From the NCBI GenBank assembly GCA_045592125.1, contig JAZNUE010000079.1:1-64000 (forward strand): 64,000 bases of DNA, written 5' to 3'. Shown in pieces: positions 34,004 to 43,226 of this stretch. The notes under the pieces were generated by a model. That model did no database searches and was not told the origin of the DNA. It saw only the letters and a program-made list of their open reading frames with translations. The position numbers were made by a program, and so were the translations under genes. Origin of the DNA: HGM04593 sp045592125. Lineage in GTDB: Bacteria > Bacteroidota > Bacteroidia > Bacteroidales > Bacteroidaceae. Each line of letters opens with the position of its first letter. Position 1 is the stretch's first letter.

Positions 34004-35824
34004 TTATGAGTTAAAGACTTTCTTTACTTTCTGCCACCATGTCTCTTCGGTCTCTCCAACTGTTATGGCACGGATTGAGTCTACAATCTGCAATGTCTCG
34101 GAATCGTTGAAGTTGAACACATCGCCAAGATAGAAGTTTCCAAGAGAGAATGTAAAGACATGCGGCCTGTAATCTGTTGAGTAGTTAATGCGCTTTGTCT
34201 GGCGGCAGAAGTTCTTGAGCGCCTCAACTGGACCACGATATGTGGTAAGCAGCAGTTCCTTGGCACGTTCCCTGCGTTCGCTATCGGTCTCGCCAAGAGT
34301 GTCGGCCTTGGTCACAACAAAGTGTATTGCGTCTACCCGTTTCATTATCTCGGCATTCTCGTTCAGTTTGAACAGGCCCACGAACTTGTTCATGATATCG
34401 AGCTGGGAAACGTATTTTTGCCTTATCTCATATCCTGTAACAACACCTGAAGCATCCTTTACCTCAACACGGTAGTCTACCTTCACTCTGAGCCTTGTAG
34501 GGTCAATAATAATGAAGAACACCTTACGGTTGCTGTTCTTAAGAAGGTTGGTGGCACCTGTACCCATATTTGCCAGTGTAACCTCCTTGGAATCGGCAAT
34601 CCTGAGTGCAAATTCCTCACCCGACATCTCTACAAGGTTTATGGGATGGCTGGTAATGTTTCCTCTTTTTCCGTTCTCGTTCACTTCACCATTAATTACT
34701 GTAACAAACTTGCCGAATGTACGGCCTGGGGTAATGCCGGCACGTACATACTGCTGCAATGCCGAAGCATATGCACCACCCTGCACCTTCATGTTAAGCG
34801 AGTAACCGCTGCCATCGGCGCCAGCAAGCCCCATGAGCAAGCAGGTCTTTCCAGTACCAGGAGTACCGAGAAGATATATATCAGTACAGTTCTCCGGTGC
34901 CCTGAGGCCTGGGTCCTCTGTCTGGAAATCAGCAATCTCCGGATACTCCTCACGACCCGCACAGAGCACTTGCCAGCTCTCGTCGGTCATGAGTTCATTG
35001 TCAAAGAAGTCATAGAGCGTGAAAATGGCTGCTGCCATAAACCTTTTAACATCGTCCTTGCTGTACTCAGTAGGGTTCTTCTTCATGTCGGCAAGCACCT
35101 CATCACGTAATTCGTAGTAAAGGTTATCAATCTCAAGCTTGAAGACACTGTTCGGATGATTGTCGCGGTAATCGTCAACCTTAAAGATATCACGCGAACG
35201 CTTTACCTCCTCCCATTGTGCAATCTCGCCCAACGCCTGGCGTGCTTCGGCGGCATGCTTGCCTGAAGGCCAGTCGGCAAGATAACGGTTAAGGTTGTGC
35301 AATGAGACAACTATAGTGGTGTTAGACCACATTAAGTCATCAAGTTCATCCATATGGACACTGTTAGGATACTTCTGCTTATATATATGCAAGGCATTAT
35401 AATTGCCCTTCTCAAGGAGCAGCCAGTCATTCTCCTCGCGCTGTGCTGCGGCCTGTCTTGCCTGTTCTGCAAGCAGGGTCTGCAATCGCTGCTGCAAGGC
35501 AGCCGACATGCTGCTGGCCTCGGAACACATAGGAGCATTAGGAAACTGGGACTGGTACTGCACAAGCAGCCTCTGGAGTCCCTGGACCTCCTCTGGAGTA
35601 TTCTGGGGCGCAATCTTTATCTGCTGCCACATCGCAACCTCTCTGGGGTCGCGTCCTGCCTCCTTGAGGTCGTTATAAAGCATATCGGGCAGAATGTCCT
35701 TGAAATCCTCTACGCAAAGGTCGTCATACTTTTTTATAAGTTCAACAATTGTCTGAACTCCTATATTAGGTGAATTCTTAACCTGGTTAAGCAACTGTTG
35801 CTTCTGACCATTCAATGTTGCCAT
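34004..35824 (-). CDS. Small-GTPase-like protein with N-terminal helical repeats (GTPase 1)
   Basis: 606 residues, no membrane helix. Residues about 60-240 contain TPR-like repeats of the kind Y...YP.S.H..E...L (YKQKYPNSVHMDELDDL, LADWPSGKHAAEARQAL, YRDNHPNSVFKLEIDNL). The NTPase domain has P-loop GTPGTGKT at 320-327, a hydrophobic strand FFIIIDPT (436-443) and TKAD at 505-508, the G4 motif for guanine. NLVEMSGEE (396-404) lies where the switch II/DxxG strand would be. A GTPase acting with the SrfC-like and SrfB-like proteins is inferred. The paralogue is encoded 44 bp upstream. Confidence 0.78.
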   Translation of the reverse strand: MATLNGQKQQLLNQVKNSPNIGVQTIVELIKKYDDLCVEDFKDILPDMLYNDLKEAGRDPREVAMWQQIKIAPQNTPEEVQGLQRLLVQYQSQFPNAPMCSEASSMSAALQQRLQTLLAEQARQAAAQREENDWLLLEKGNYNALHIYKQKYPNSVHMDELDDLMWSNTTIVVSLHNLNRYLADWPSGKHAAEARQALGEIAQWEEVKRSRDIFKVDDYRDNHPNSVFKLEIDNLYYELRDEVLADMKKNPTEYSKDDVKRFMAAAIFTLYDFFDNELMTDESWQVLCAGREEYPEIADFQTEDPGLRAPENCTDIYLLGTPGTGKTCLLMGLAGADGSGYSLNMKVQGGAYASALQQYVRAGITPGRTFGKFVTVINGEVNENGKRGNITSHPINLVEMSGEEFALRIADSKEVTLANMGTGATNLLKNSNRKVFFIIIDPTRLRVKVDYRVEVKDASGVVTGYEIRQKYVSQLDIMNKFVGLFKLNENAEIMKRVDAIHFVVTKADTLGETDSERRERAKELLLTTYRGPVEALKNFCRQTKRINYSTDYRPHVFTFSLGNFYLGDVFNFNDSETLQIVDSIRAITVGETEETWWQKVKKVFNS

Positions 35825-35868
35825 ATCTTTGTTATTTTGTGTTTAAATTAATAATCATATTTCTTTTC

Positions 35869-37110
35869 TCAAATGCTAAAGAGTCTTTGCCACCATTTTC
35901 TCTTGCTGTCTTTTACTACCTTGAGCAAGGCGTCTGCTATCGTGCAAGAATCGTCCTGAACATAACTGAACACATTGCCTGCGTAGAAACGCCCTAAAGA
36001 GAACGTGAATACCTGCGGCACATAGCCTGTGGAGCGGTCAATGCGCTTTGTATGGCGGCAGAAGTTCTTGAGCGCCTTAACTGGACCACGATATGTGGCA
36101 AGCAGCAGTTCCTTGGCACGTTCCCTGCGCTCGCTTTCGGTCTCGCCAAGAGTGTCGGCCTTGGTCACAACAAAGTGTATTGCGTCTACCCGTTTCATTA
36201 TCTCGGCATTCTCGGGCAGGCAGAACAGGCCCACAAGCTTGTTCATGATATCGAGCTGGGAAACGCATTTTCTCCTTATCTCATATCCTGTAACAACACC
36301 TGAAGCATCCTTTACCTCAACACAGTTGTTTACCTTCACTCTGAGCCTTGTAGGGTCAATAATAATGAAGAACACCTTACGGTTGCTGTTCTTAAGAAGG
36401 TTGGTGGCACCTGTACCCATATTTGCCAGTGTAACCTCCTTGAAATCGGCAATCCTGAGGGCAAACTCCTCACCCGACATCTCTACAAGGTTTATCGGAT
36501 GGCTGGTATTGTTCCTTCTTCCGCCACTTTCTCTTAGCACCCCATTGGCTACTGCACACGAGACTGGTGTCCAGGCAGGCGTTACGCCAGCAAGAAGGTA
36601 CTGCTGCAATGCCAATATGTAGTCACCGCCAGGTTCTCCATATCTAAAGGCAAGGACACTGTTGCAGGCACCGGAAAGTCCCATAAGCAGGCTTGTCTTG
36701 CCACATCCAGGCATGCCGAAGAAATAGACATCAGTACATCCCTCTGGCACTTCTGCGGCACTATTCTCGTTAAGGCAGTCATGAAAGCAGGGCAAATAAA
36801 GGTCTTTATTGAGGTTTTCCCAACTCTCTTCAGTCATGAGTTCATTGTCAAAGAAGTCATTGAGCGTGAAAATGTCTGCTGCCATAAACCTGTCAACATC
36901 GTCCTTGCTGTACTCAGTAGGGTTCTTCTTCATGTCGGCAAGCACTTCATCGCGCAATTCGTTGTAGAGACTATCTATCTCAAGCCTGAAGACACTGTCT
37001 GGATGATTGTCGCGGTAATCGTTAACCATAAAGATATCACGCGAACGCTTTACATGCTCCCATTCACAGGCAAGTGACTTTTCTTCGTGTGACGGACTTG
37101 TTGCTGGCAT
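35869..37110 (-). CDS. Small-GTPase-like protein, shorter paralogue (GTPase 2)
   Basis: 413 residues from ATG at 37110; a TTG at 37137 is an alternative. It keeps only one TPR-like repeat (YRDNHPDSVFRLEIDSL) before the NTPase domain. P-loop GMPGCGKT is at 132-139, TKAD is present, and NLVEMSGEEFALRIAD is identical to the paralogue. Long DNA stretches are nearly identical to GTPase 1, but the ~55 residues after the P-loop differ strongly (YGEPGGDYILALQQYLLAGVTP versus VQGGAYASALQQYVRAGITP and the loop beyond). The two may form a heterodimer. Confidence 0.78.
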   Translation of the reverse strand: MPATSPSHEEKSLACEWEHVKRSRDIFMVNDYRDNHPDSVFRLEIDSLYNELRDEVLADMKKNPTEYSKDDVDRFMAADIFTLNDFFDNELMTEESWENLNKDLYLPCFHDCLNENSAAEVPEGCTDVYFFGMPGCGKTSLLMGLSGACNSVLAFRYGEPGGDYILALQQYLLAGVTPAWTPVSCAVANGVLRESGGRRNNTSHPINLVEMSGEEFALRIADFKEVTLANMGTGATNLLKNSNRKVFFIIIDPTRLRVKVNNCVEVKDASGVVTGYEIRRKCVSQLDIMNKLVGLFCLPENAEIMKRVDAIHFVVTKADTLGETESERRERAKELLLATYRGPVKALKNFCRHTKRIDRSTGYVPQVFTFSLGRFYAGNVFSYVQDDSCTIADALLKVVKDSKRKWWQRLFSI

Positions 37111-37161
37111 ATTTCTCAAAGTTATTCTTAATTCCAATAAAGTTTCCTATAGCAACATGAG

Positions 37162-38115
37162 CTATAGTTCTGTTCCAAGAGTCTTGTGCTTAGATGGACC
37201 AACGTGACGGCTGCGGTTAGTTACAAGATAGTTGAAGAGCACCATAAGGTTGAGCACAACATACACTATCCACCCTGTGGCCGTGTTGCCATTGGATGAA
37301 CGGAGAGTCTCGGCAAACTTGGGCTCAGGCGCACTGCCAAGGTCAAACTCGGCATACCCGTCGAAGAAATAGTTGTTCATAGTACCTCCAATCACAGGGA
37401 TGAGCTTGTGGTTCTCTACGGCATTCCGGATATGGTTCTTGACGTCGGTCCACGCGCTCTTGCCCTTCTGCTCTAGCTCGGCAGCAAGGGCAGTAAGGCT
37501 CATGAGGTTCCACACCTCAATCCTGGACTTTATCTCGGCAAGCTGCTTGTCCTTCGGCAATTCCATAATCTTGGATGCCTTCTTTTCCCAAGAGGCAATC
37601 TCTTTCTTGTTCTTTATACCTGCATCGCTAAGAGTAGACGAGAGTTCATTGTCCCTCTTGCTTGAGTCGTAGTAGTTACGAATCTGCTCTACTGCATTCT
37701 GCATGAAGTTCTCCTGCTGGCGCTCATACTTGCTGTACAGACTGTCAATGGCCTCTACTTCCTTAACAGCCATTGCCTTAAGGTTTTCCTTCTCGGTCAT
37801 TACATAGAAGAAGCGCTGGAACGGAGAAGCAAAAAGCAGGGCAACTGCAACGTAAACCACTACGCATGCAATCTCGGCGTAAATCCATTTGTCGAGATTA
37901 TCCTTGGCACTCTTCGCCTTAATGCTGAACACAAGCAGGAAAGTAAGCGCAGCAACAAGGGCCACGGCCGTTATTATTGCCCCGCCTGGAGCACCGTCCT
38001 GAGACTTGAAGAGCTGGCCGAAGAATGTTATGACTCCAATACCGGCCAATCCGGCCAGCGCAATAAAGTTTGCAGCAGTGACGCTGCCTTTCTTTTGTTT
38101 TGATGTGTCTGACAT
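37162..38115 (-). CDS. Four-helix membrane protein of the Srf-like operon
   Basis: 317 residues. Three N-terminal membrane helices (about 15-35, 46-65, 80-100), a long helical soluble loop (about 105-245) and a fourth helix near 283-302 (GWIVYVVLNLMVLFNYLVTN), then a basic tail. The odd placing puts the loop on the side opposite the N-terminus, or in the periplasm if the N-terminus is inside. No family is recognised. It lies between the GTPases and the membrane-bound protease, suggesting a membrane platform. Confidence 0.7.
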   Translation of the reverse strand: MSDTSKQKKGSVTAANFIALAGLAGIGVITFFGQLFKSQDGAPGGAIITAVALVAALTFLLVFSIKAKSAKDNLDKWIYAEIACVVVYVAVALLFASPFQRFFYVMTEKENLKAMAVKEVEAIDSLYSKYERQQENFMQNAVEQIRNYYDSSKRDNELSSTLSDAGIKNKKEIASWEKKASKIMELPKDKQLAEIKSRIEVWNLMSLTALAAELEQKGKSAWTDVKNHIRNAVENHKLIPVIGGTMNNYFFDGYAEFDLGSAPEPKFAETLRSSNGNTATGWIVYVVLNLMVLFNYLVTNRSRHVGPSKHKTLGTEL

Positions 38116-38129
38116 AATATATAGTTATT

Positions 38130-40190
38130 TTAGTTTACTTTCTGGAGCTCGAACTTGTATTCCTCTTTACCATTGCGCCAGCATGCTGCCTCAAGCATGC
38201 GGTCCTGGTTCGATGTGCACACGAACTCGTCCTTGACAAGCGCCTCGCCTGTTGAGGTAACGGCCTCCCCGTCCTGTATCAAGGTTATTGAGCTGCTGCC
38301 CCACACTACGCTCAGGTTGGCCCTGTACACGCGCTTGAGATTTATTGAATGGTGCTCAATGACACCGCTGTTAGGAGTAGAGAATATGAAGTAGGTCCAT
38401 ATGTCATCCTTTTTAGTATCCGCAACTGTTATATAAAGTTCATTTGTACTCTTCCACTTGCCCACAAGCAGGTCATGGTTCTTCATAAGGTCGTCAAAGT
38501 TAACCAGTTCGCCGCCTGTAGCATCGAGCGCAGCGCGAATCTGGATTGTGGGACCTATGCGGTGCTCCTTGTCAGTCTGCTTGGATGTCATCTTCAGGAT
38601 ATTGATGACCTGCTCTGTGGTGAGTTCCTTGTTCTTGCTCTTGAGAAGGGCCACAGCACCGGCAACGACAGGCGCTGCCATTGATGTTCCGCTCATCTCC
38701 TGAAAGCCCTCTTTCTGCGACACCACATAGCCCTGCTGTTTCCAGAGAGGCGCACAGCGCTTGTCGGATACACTCCAGAGGTTAACGCCGGGAGCAGCCA
38801 CTGTACTGTAGTTGAGACCGGCCTCAGGAACCAGGCCGAAGTTGCTGAAACCGGCCATCTGCCCCTGGTTGTCAACTGCCTCGACCTTAATCATGCCATT
38901 GCTGCGGTTCTTGGGGTCGAGCCCCATAAGGATGGTGCTGTTTCCGGCCGACGTGCAGAGGACACACTTGTGGTCATTGGCAATCTTAATTATATATTCC
39001 CAAAGTTCCTTTCCGAGATTATCGGTACCTACGGCCTGCTTTACCTGGTCCTCAAGCGGCATGGCCTTTGCCGAGGGATGGAAATTGCGGCCGATAGAGA
39101 AGTTCACGACATCGGCTCCCTTGTAGACGGCATAAAGGATACCCTCCATTATGTTGAACGAGGTAAGCTGGTTGCCAAGAGAGACAGGAATCCATGTACA
39201 CTCAGGCGCAATGCCTGAACATCCAAGGCTGTTGTCCTGCGCACCAATGGCAATGCCTGCGACGTGCGAGCCGTGGCAGTAGGCTGTAAGGTCGGCAGGC
39301 GTAGGCGCCTGTGCCGGGGGAAGCACATTGTTGGTCTTTGAAGGTATATGTATCCTGTCGACATGACGCTGCCCTATCTCTGGGTTTGTCAGGTCGAAGT
39401 AACTGTCCACAATGGCCACCTTGACATCGGGAGAGCCCTTTGTAACCTCCCATGCCTCATATGCCTGTATGAGCCTGAAATAGTCACTGTACTGCGGTTT
39501 GGAGAATCCAGGGTCGCCAGGCACGGAACTCTGCTCCATTATCTCATTGGTAGCGACACGGAAGTCAATTCCTGTAATCTTCTGCGGCAGCTCGTCGGCA
39601 ACCTGCTGCAAGCGCTCCTCGGGCACACCAAGAAGCATGGTGCCCGCAACCGGGTTGTAGTAGAGCACCTCGTACCCGGCATCGGGATAAAGCTCCTTGA
39701 ACTTCTGGGCAAAGTCGCCCATATCCTTCTTGAGGTCGGCAGAATTGAAGAATACCGTAAGCTGGTCGCATACTATCTGGGAGGTAGAGTCCTCGGGGTT
39801 GACAACTACTCTTGTACTGTCAACGGGCGGTATATAGTTATCCTTTGGCGCTGGCAGTTCCTCTATGCCTGGAATGCTGTCTATCCAATCCTTTACAGGC
39901 AATGTCTCGCGAAGGTCCTCAGGCAAGTCCCTGTAAGGGTCGTCCTGGACAGGGTCGCCGCTGCCGCCGCCAAACGGGTTGAACGGAGCAAACGGATTGG
40001 ACGGAGCACCAGGAGTATCCGGGGACGGAAGGCCGGAGTCCTCATCGCAGCCTCGCATGATTATGGCCAGCAGGAATGAGACCAGAATCATGCCAAGCAT
40101 AAATACTATACTTCTCCACAGGCATCCCCAGTTACCCCAGGGCATCCAGAATGGAGTACGCGGGCTAGAATTGTTTTCTTGACTACTCAT
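38130..40190 (-). CDS. Membrane-anchored subtilisin-family (S8) serine protease
   Basis: 686 residues from ATG at 40190 (MSSQENNSSPRTPFW); an upstream ATG at 40229 would add 13 residues. A membrane helix (about 28-46) is followed by a proline/glycine-rich linker and a region around 140-220 that resembles an inhibitor prodomain. The catalytic domain is complete: D262 in VAIVDSYFD, H306 in CHGSHVAGI, oxyanion N417 in TSAGNST, S503 in MSGTSMAAP. A C-terminal ~100-residue beta domain follows. It should face the periplasm and could mature or degrade other products of the operon or a target. Confidence 0.9.
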   Translation of the reverse strand: MSSQENNSSPRTPFWMPWGNWGCLWRSIVFMLGMILVSFLLAIIMRGCDEDSGLPSPDTPGAPSNPFAPFNPFGGGSGDPVQDDPYRDLPEDLRETLPVKDWIDSIPGIEELPAPKDNYIPPVDSTRVVVNPEDSTSQIVCDQLTVFFNSADLKKDMGDFAQKFKELYPDAGYEVLYYNPVAGTMLLGVPEERLQQVADELPQKITGIDFRVATNEIMEQSSVPGDPGFSKPQYSDYFRLIQAYEAWEVTKGSPDVKVAIVDSYFDLTNPEIGQRHVDRIHIPSKTNNVLPPAQAPTPADLTAYCHGSHVAGIAIGAQDNSLGCSGIAPECTWIPVSLGNQLTSFNIMEGILYAVYKGADVVNFSIGRNFHPSAKAMPLEDQVKQAVGTDNLGKELWEYIIKIANDHKCVLCTSAGNSTILMGLDPKNRSNGMIKVEAVDNQGQMAGFSNFGLVPEAGLNYSTVAAPGVNLWSVSDKRCAPLWKQQGYVVSQKEGFQEMSGTSMAAPVVAGAVALLKSKNKELTTEQVINILKMTSKQTDKEHRIGPTIQIRAALDATGGELVNFDDLMKNHDLLVGKWKSTNELYITVADTKKDDIWTYFIFSTPNSGVIEHHSINLKRVYRANLSVVWGSSSITLIQDGEAVTSTGEALVKDEFVCTSNQDRMLEAACWRNGKEEYKFELQKVN

Positions 40191-40298
40191 AACTATTCTG
40201 ATAGCTGCCAGAAGCGGCCTTTTCCCCATCTTGCAGTAACCGCGGAAGAAACGGCTGGGCCTCTGTACATAATTGTTTCTATGAATTCAGGCTGTCTC

Positions 40299-43193
40299 TT
40301 ATTTCTTAAGTTCTTCAAGCAGGAGCTTGAGGGCGTCATTCGCCTCCTTGTTATAGTCGGGCACATTGATGTTCGAGATGAACGCAATGAACATGTACTC
40401 GAGCCAGCAGTTATAGTTGGACTCGTATGCAGGAGTAAACAGGCTGGACGACTTGAGTATGCTGTTAAGAAGAGAGGTCATCTCATCCTCCTCATACTCC
40501 TCTTTCCTCTCCTGTGATATTGCCTTGAAGCACGGCAGCCTATGCTCTGCCGCCACCCTCTTGAGCATATGCACCTGCTCGCCTGTCTGGTACTGGAAAC
40601 CGAAGTCAAGTACAAAATCACATATTTTTGTAGCAATCATATCGGCTACAAGGTCCTCGTTTATGCTTGAGACCTTAAGGATGTCGGTGTACTCGGCAAT
40701 CTCCTCCTCAATGCGCTCAAGCAGCCTCTGGTTCTCGGCCGACCTCTGGATACATGCCACGAGGTTCGAGAGGACATAGTTGTCGAGCTTGCCTTCACCG
40801 GCAAGGTCATTCATGAATCCTACACTGGTAATGTTTCCTATCCATATGCGGAGCAGGGTATCGGCAATAATCGAGGAATTACGCCTCTTGATACGCGCAC
40901 CCTGGAACAGGCGCTCGGTATCAATGCCGCGCGACTGCAAGGACTCTGCCGCCTCCTGGCGTGTAAGGTATCCATATGCCGTTATGAACCTGTCCCACAT
41001 CTCGGCCTCGCTGTTGCAGCCCTCGAAGTTCCCGCAGCGCTTCCTTATAAGCTCATAGTCTATCTTCTCGTCATTGACAGCTGATGTAAGCTTTGGAAGA
41101 AGGCGGTGTACCTCGGTATAGCACTGGGTCTCAGTGAACTGCAGGGCCTGGAGCATGTTGCCAAAGTATGACGGGTCCTTCTGGCAGGTAAGTTCCAGTT
41201 CGGAGAATATGCGATAGGCCTTGCGTATGTTCTCGGCCAGGAGCTCCGATGTGTCATCCGATACATAGTACTCCTTCATTATGTTAAGTATACGCATGAG
41301 GCTATTGGCATAGATATCGGCAAACTGGCTGTCGCGCACCTTCGCCATGGCCTTTGCTGCCTTGGAGAGGTTCTGGATGATGTACAGCGCACCGTCGTTG
41401 TTCATTGTCGCTGCAACGTCCCAGGCGAGGGCCCTGTTCTTGAAGAAGAGGGCAGCGTCCTCGCTCTCGCAGAAGGATTCGCGGAGAAGCTGCAGGTACT
41501 CCTTCTCAACCAGCAGGCCATCCTCGCGCCCTGTCTCCCTGAAACCGGAGAAGAGCTTTGAGCCTTTGAGGCCTGAATACTTATAGTCGCGCAGCAGGTA
41601 GCTGTTCTGGAAGAATGAGCCTTTCTCGGTCCAGTTCCTTACCCAGTCAATGCCGTCGGCATTGAAGCACTCGGTGTAGAGCACTTTCCTGAAACGCGCC
41701 AGCCAGCGTCCGTTAATTGCTGTACGCGTGTTTGCAGAAGGGTTCTGGTCCTCGGCCATGTCAATATTGAACTTTGTAGCGACATAGAACAGGGGAGAGA
41801 TTCCGTCGGCCAGCTGAATTGTGCGCGCACGCTCCTCGTGGGTCTTTCCAATATACTGTTCCACCCACTCGTTAAGGGTGATATAGAGCGATGTGACATC
41901 GTTCTGGCGGTTGTCGTGGCAATAGAGCAGGATGTTAAGGGCACGTGACTCGGAGTACTTGTTGAACAGGTATGCGACCTTGCCGCGGAGAAGCGCCTTG
42001 GTGAACGACTTGTCCTCTTGCAGCATGGCCTGCTGCAGCTGCAGCCTTGACCTGGCTCCAGGAAAGTCGAGAAGGTCGGTGTTCTCAAGTATATTCTCAT
42101 TGACCTTGCCGCCTGACGGCAACTGGGCAACGACTTCCTGTGCCATGTAATCGAAGCTGTATGAGGTCTCGATTTTCTGGAATTCGGGGGTTATTATGTA
42201 GACAACCTCGGAACAGAGGGCCGAGAGCTCGCTCTTTGATATTGCCGGTTTCTCGATGAAAGAACCGTCGGTACGCTTCAGGTATGCGTTGCATACATTC
42301 TTGTTACCGTCGTCCCTGATACCGTTAAGGCACTCCACGCTCATTATGGTATTCTCGTTTCCGCCTGCATTCAGCACGGCATCAATATCAAGGTATATGT
42401 CCCTGTAGTATTCCAGCACCGACAGAGTCTTTATGAGACGCTTGTAGAACCTTGTTATGTTGGACTCCTTGCCCCAGAAATAAGAGAAGAGCTCTACGTA
42501 GTCGTCGACCGGCACACGGTCTATAATAAGGGCTATCTTGTCAAAGATATTTGACTTGTTGATTTCCTGTGCCTTAGTGATATATTTCCCGAAATAGTAC
42601 TTCATCTCAAGGATATCGTCGGCCGTCAGAGGGGACATAGGACGCGGCTCGCTGTCCTTATACTTGAGGTAAATGCTGTCGGCATACTCGTCAATCTCGT
42701 TACGGCTGTCGGTAGACGAGTCAACGATGTCGTTGAAGTAGCTGTCGCACAGGACCAGTGTCATGTCGGCAACCGACAGGCAGCGCATGAGTACCGGGTG
42801 CTCCTTGCTGTAGCGCGAAGGCTCCTTCTTAAATGACGAGAAACGGGTCACGACACCTGTAGCCTCGGTGTCCTTGACAATAGGGTTTATCTGGTCAATG
42901 AAGTTGTACTTCTGACCACCGGCCTCTACCTCAAAAGGCACGACTACATTAACGCCGTCACGGACAACGACACGCTGCAGCATGTTGCTCATTAGGTAGG
43001 ACTTTCCCACCTGGCTTATACCGTATGCAGCAATGGCCGGGTTGTCTTTCTCTGTCTCTGCTATCTTGCGCAGCTTGCGGCGCTCCTCAACAAGCTGAAG
43101 GAAGCGCTGTGTATAGTCTTCGGGGTAATATCTCTTAAGCCACTGAAGGTCCTTGTTTATGTTTTCTATTAATGACTGTGTGTTAGCACCCAT
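40299..43193 (-). CDS. SrfC-like P-loop NTPase
   Basis: 964 residues, cytoplasmic. After a short helical lead, the P-loop is AYGISQVGKSYL (G58 to S65). A DxxG-type motif in TDLLDFPGARSRL lies near residue 380, far from the P-loop as in dynamin-like and SrfC proteins. The rest is mostly helical. The combination with an upstream SrfB-like gene matches the srfBC pair first noted as SsrB-regulated genes in Salmonella; such proteins are often labelled virulence factor SrfC. No biochemical role is established. Assignment by motif and by gene order. Confidence 0.72.
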   Translation of the reverse strand: MGANTQSLIENINKDLQWLKRYYPEDYTQRFLQLVEERRKLRKIAETEKDNPAIAAYGISQVGKSYLMSNMLQRVVVRDGVNVVVPFEVEAGGQKYNFIDQINPIVKDTEATGVVTRFSSFKKEPSRYSKEHPVLMRCLSVADMTLVLCDSYFNDIVDSSTDSRNEIDEYADSIYLKYKDSEPRPMSPLTADDILEMKYYFGKYITKAQEINKSNIFDKIALIIDRVPVDDYVELFSYFWGKESNITRFYKRLIKTLSVLEYYRDIYLDIDAVLNAGGNENTIMSVECLNGIRDDGNKNVCNAYLKRTDGSFIEKPAISKSELSALCSEVVYIITPEFQKIETSYSFDYMAQEVVAQLPSGGKVNENILENTDLLDFPGARSRLQLQQAMLQEDKSFTKALLRGKVAYLFNKYSESRALNILLYCHDNRQNDVTSLYITLNEWVEQYIGKTHEERARTIQLADGISPLFYVATKFNIDMAEDQNPSANTRTAINGRWLARFRKVLYTECFNADGIDWVRNWTEKGSFFQNSYLLRDYKYSGLKGSKLFSGFRETGREDGLLVEKEYLQLLRESFCESEDAALFFKNRALAWDVAATMNNDGALYIIQNLSKAAKAMAKVRDSQFADIYANSLMRILNIMKEYYVSDDTSELLAENIRKAYRIFSELELTCQKDPSYFGNMLQALQFTETQCYTEVHRLLPKLTSAVNDEKIDYELIRKRCGNFEGCNSEAEMWDRFITAYGYLTRQEAAESLQSRGIDTERLFQGARIKRRNSSIIADTLLRIWIGNITSVGFMNDLAGEGKLDNYVLSNLVACIQRSAENQRLLERIEEEIAEYTDILKVSSINEDLVADMIATKICDFVLDFGFQYQTGEQVHMLKRVAAEHRLPCFKAISQERKEEYEEDEMTSLLNSILKSSSLFTPAYESNYNCWLEYMFIAFISNINVPDYNKEANDALKLLLEELKK

Positions 43194-43226
43194 AGCAAAC
43201 TTTATGAATTAGGTTGTAAATTATTG

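Noticed and set aside
37117..37124. TAACTTTG upstream of GTPase 2 as an internal promoter
   Set aside because: It lies only 6 bp before the start codon, so the transcript would begin at or within the start codon; probably a chance match.
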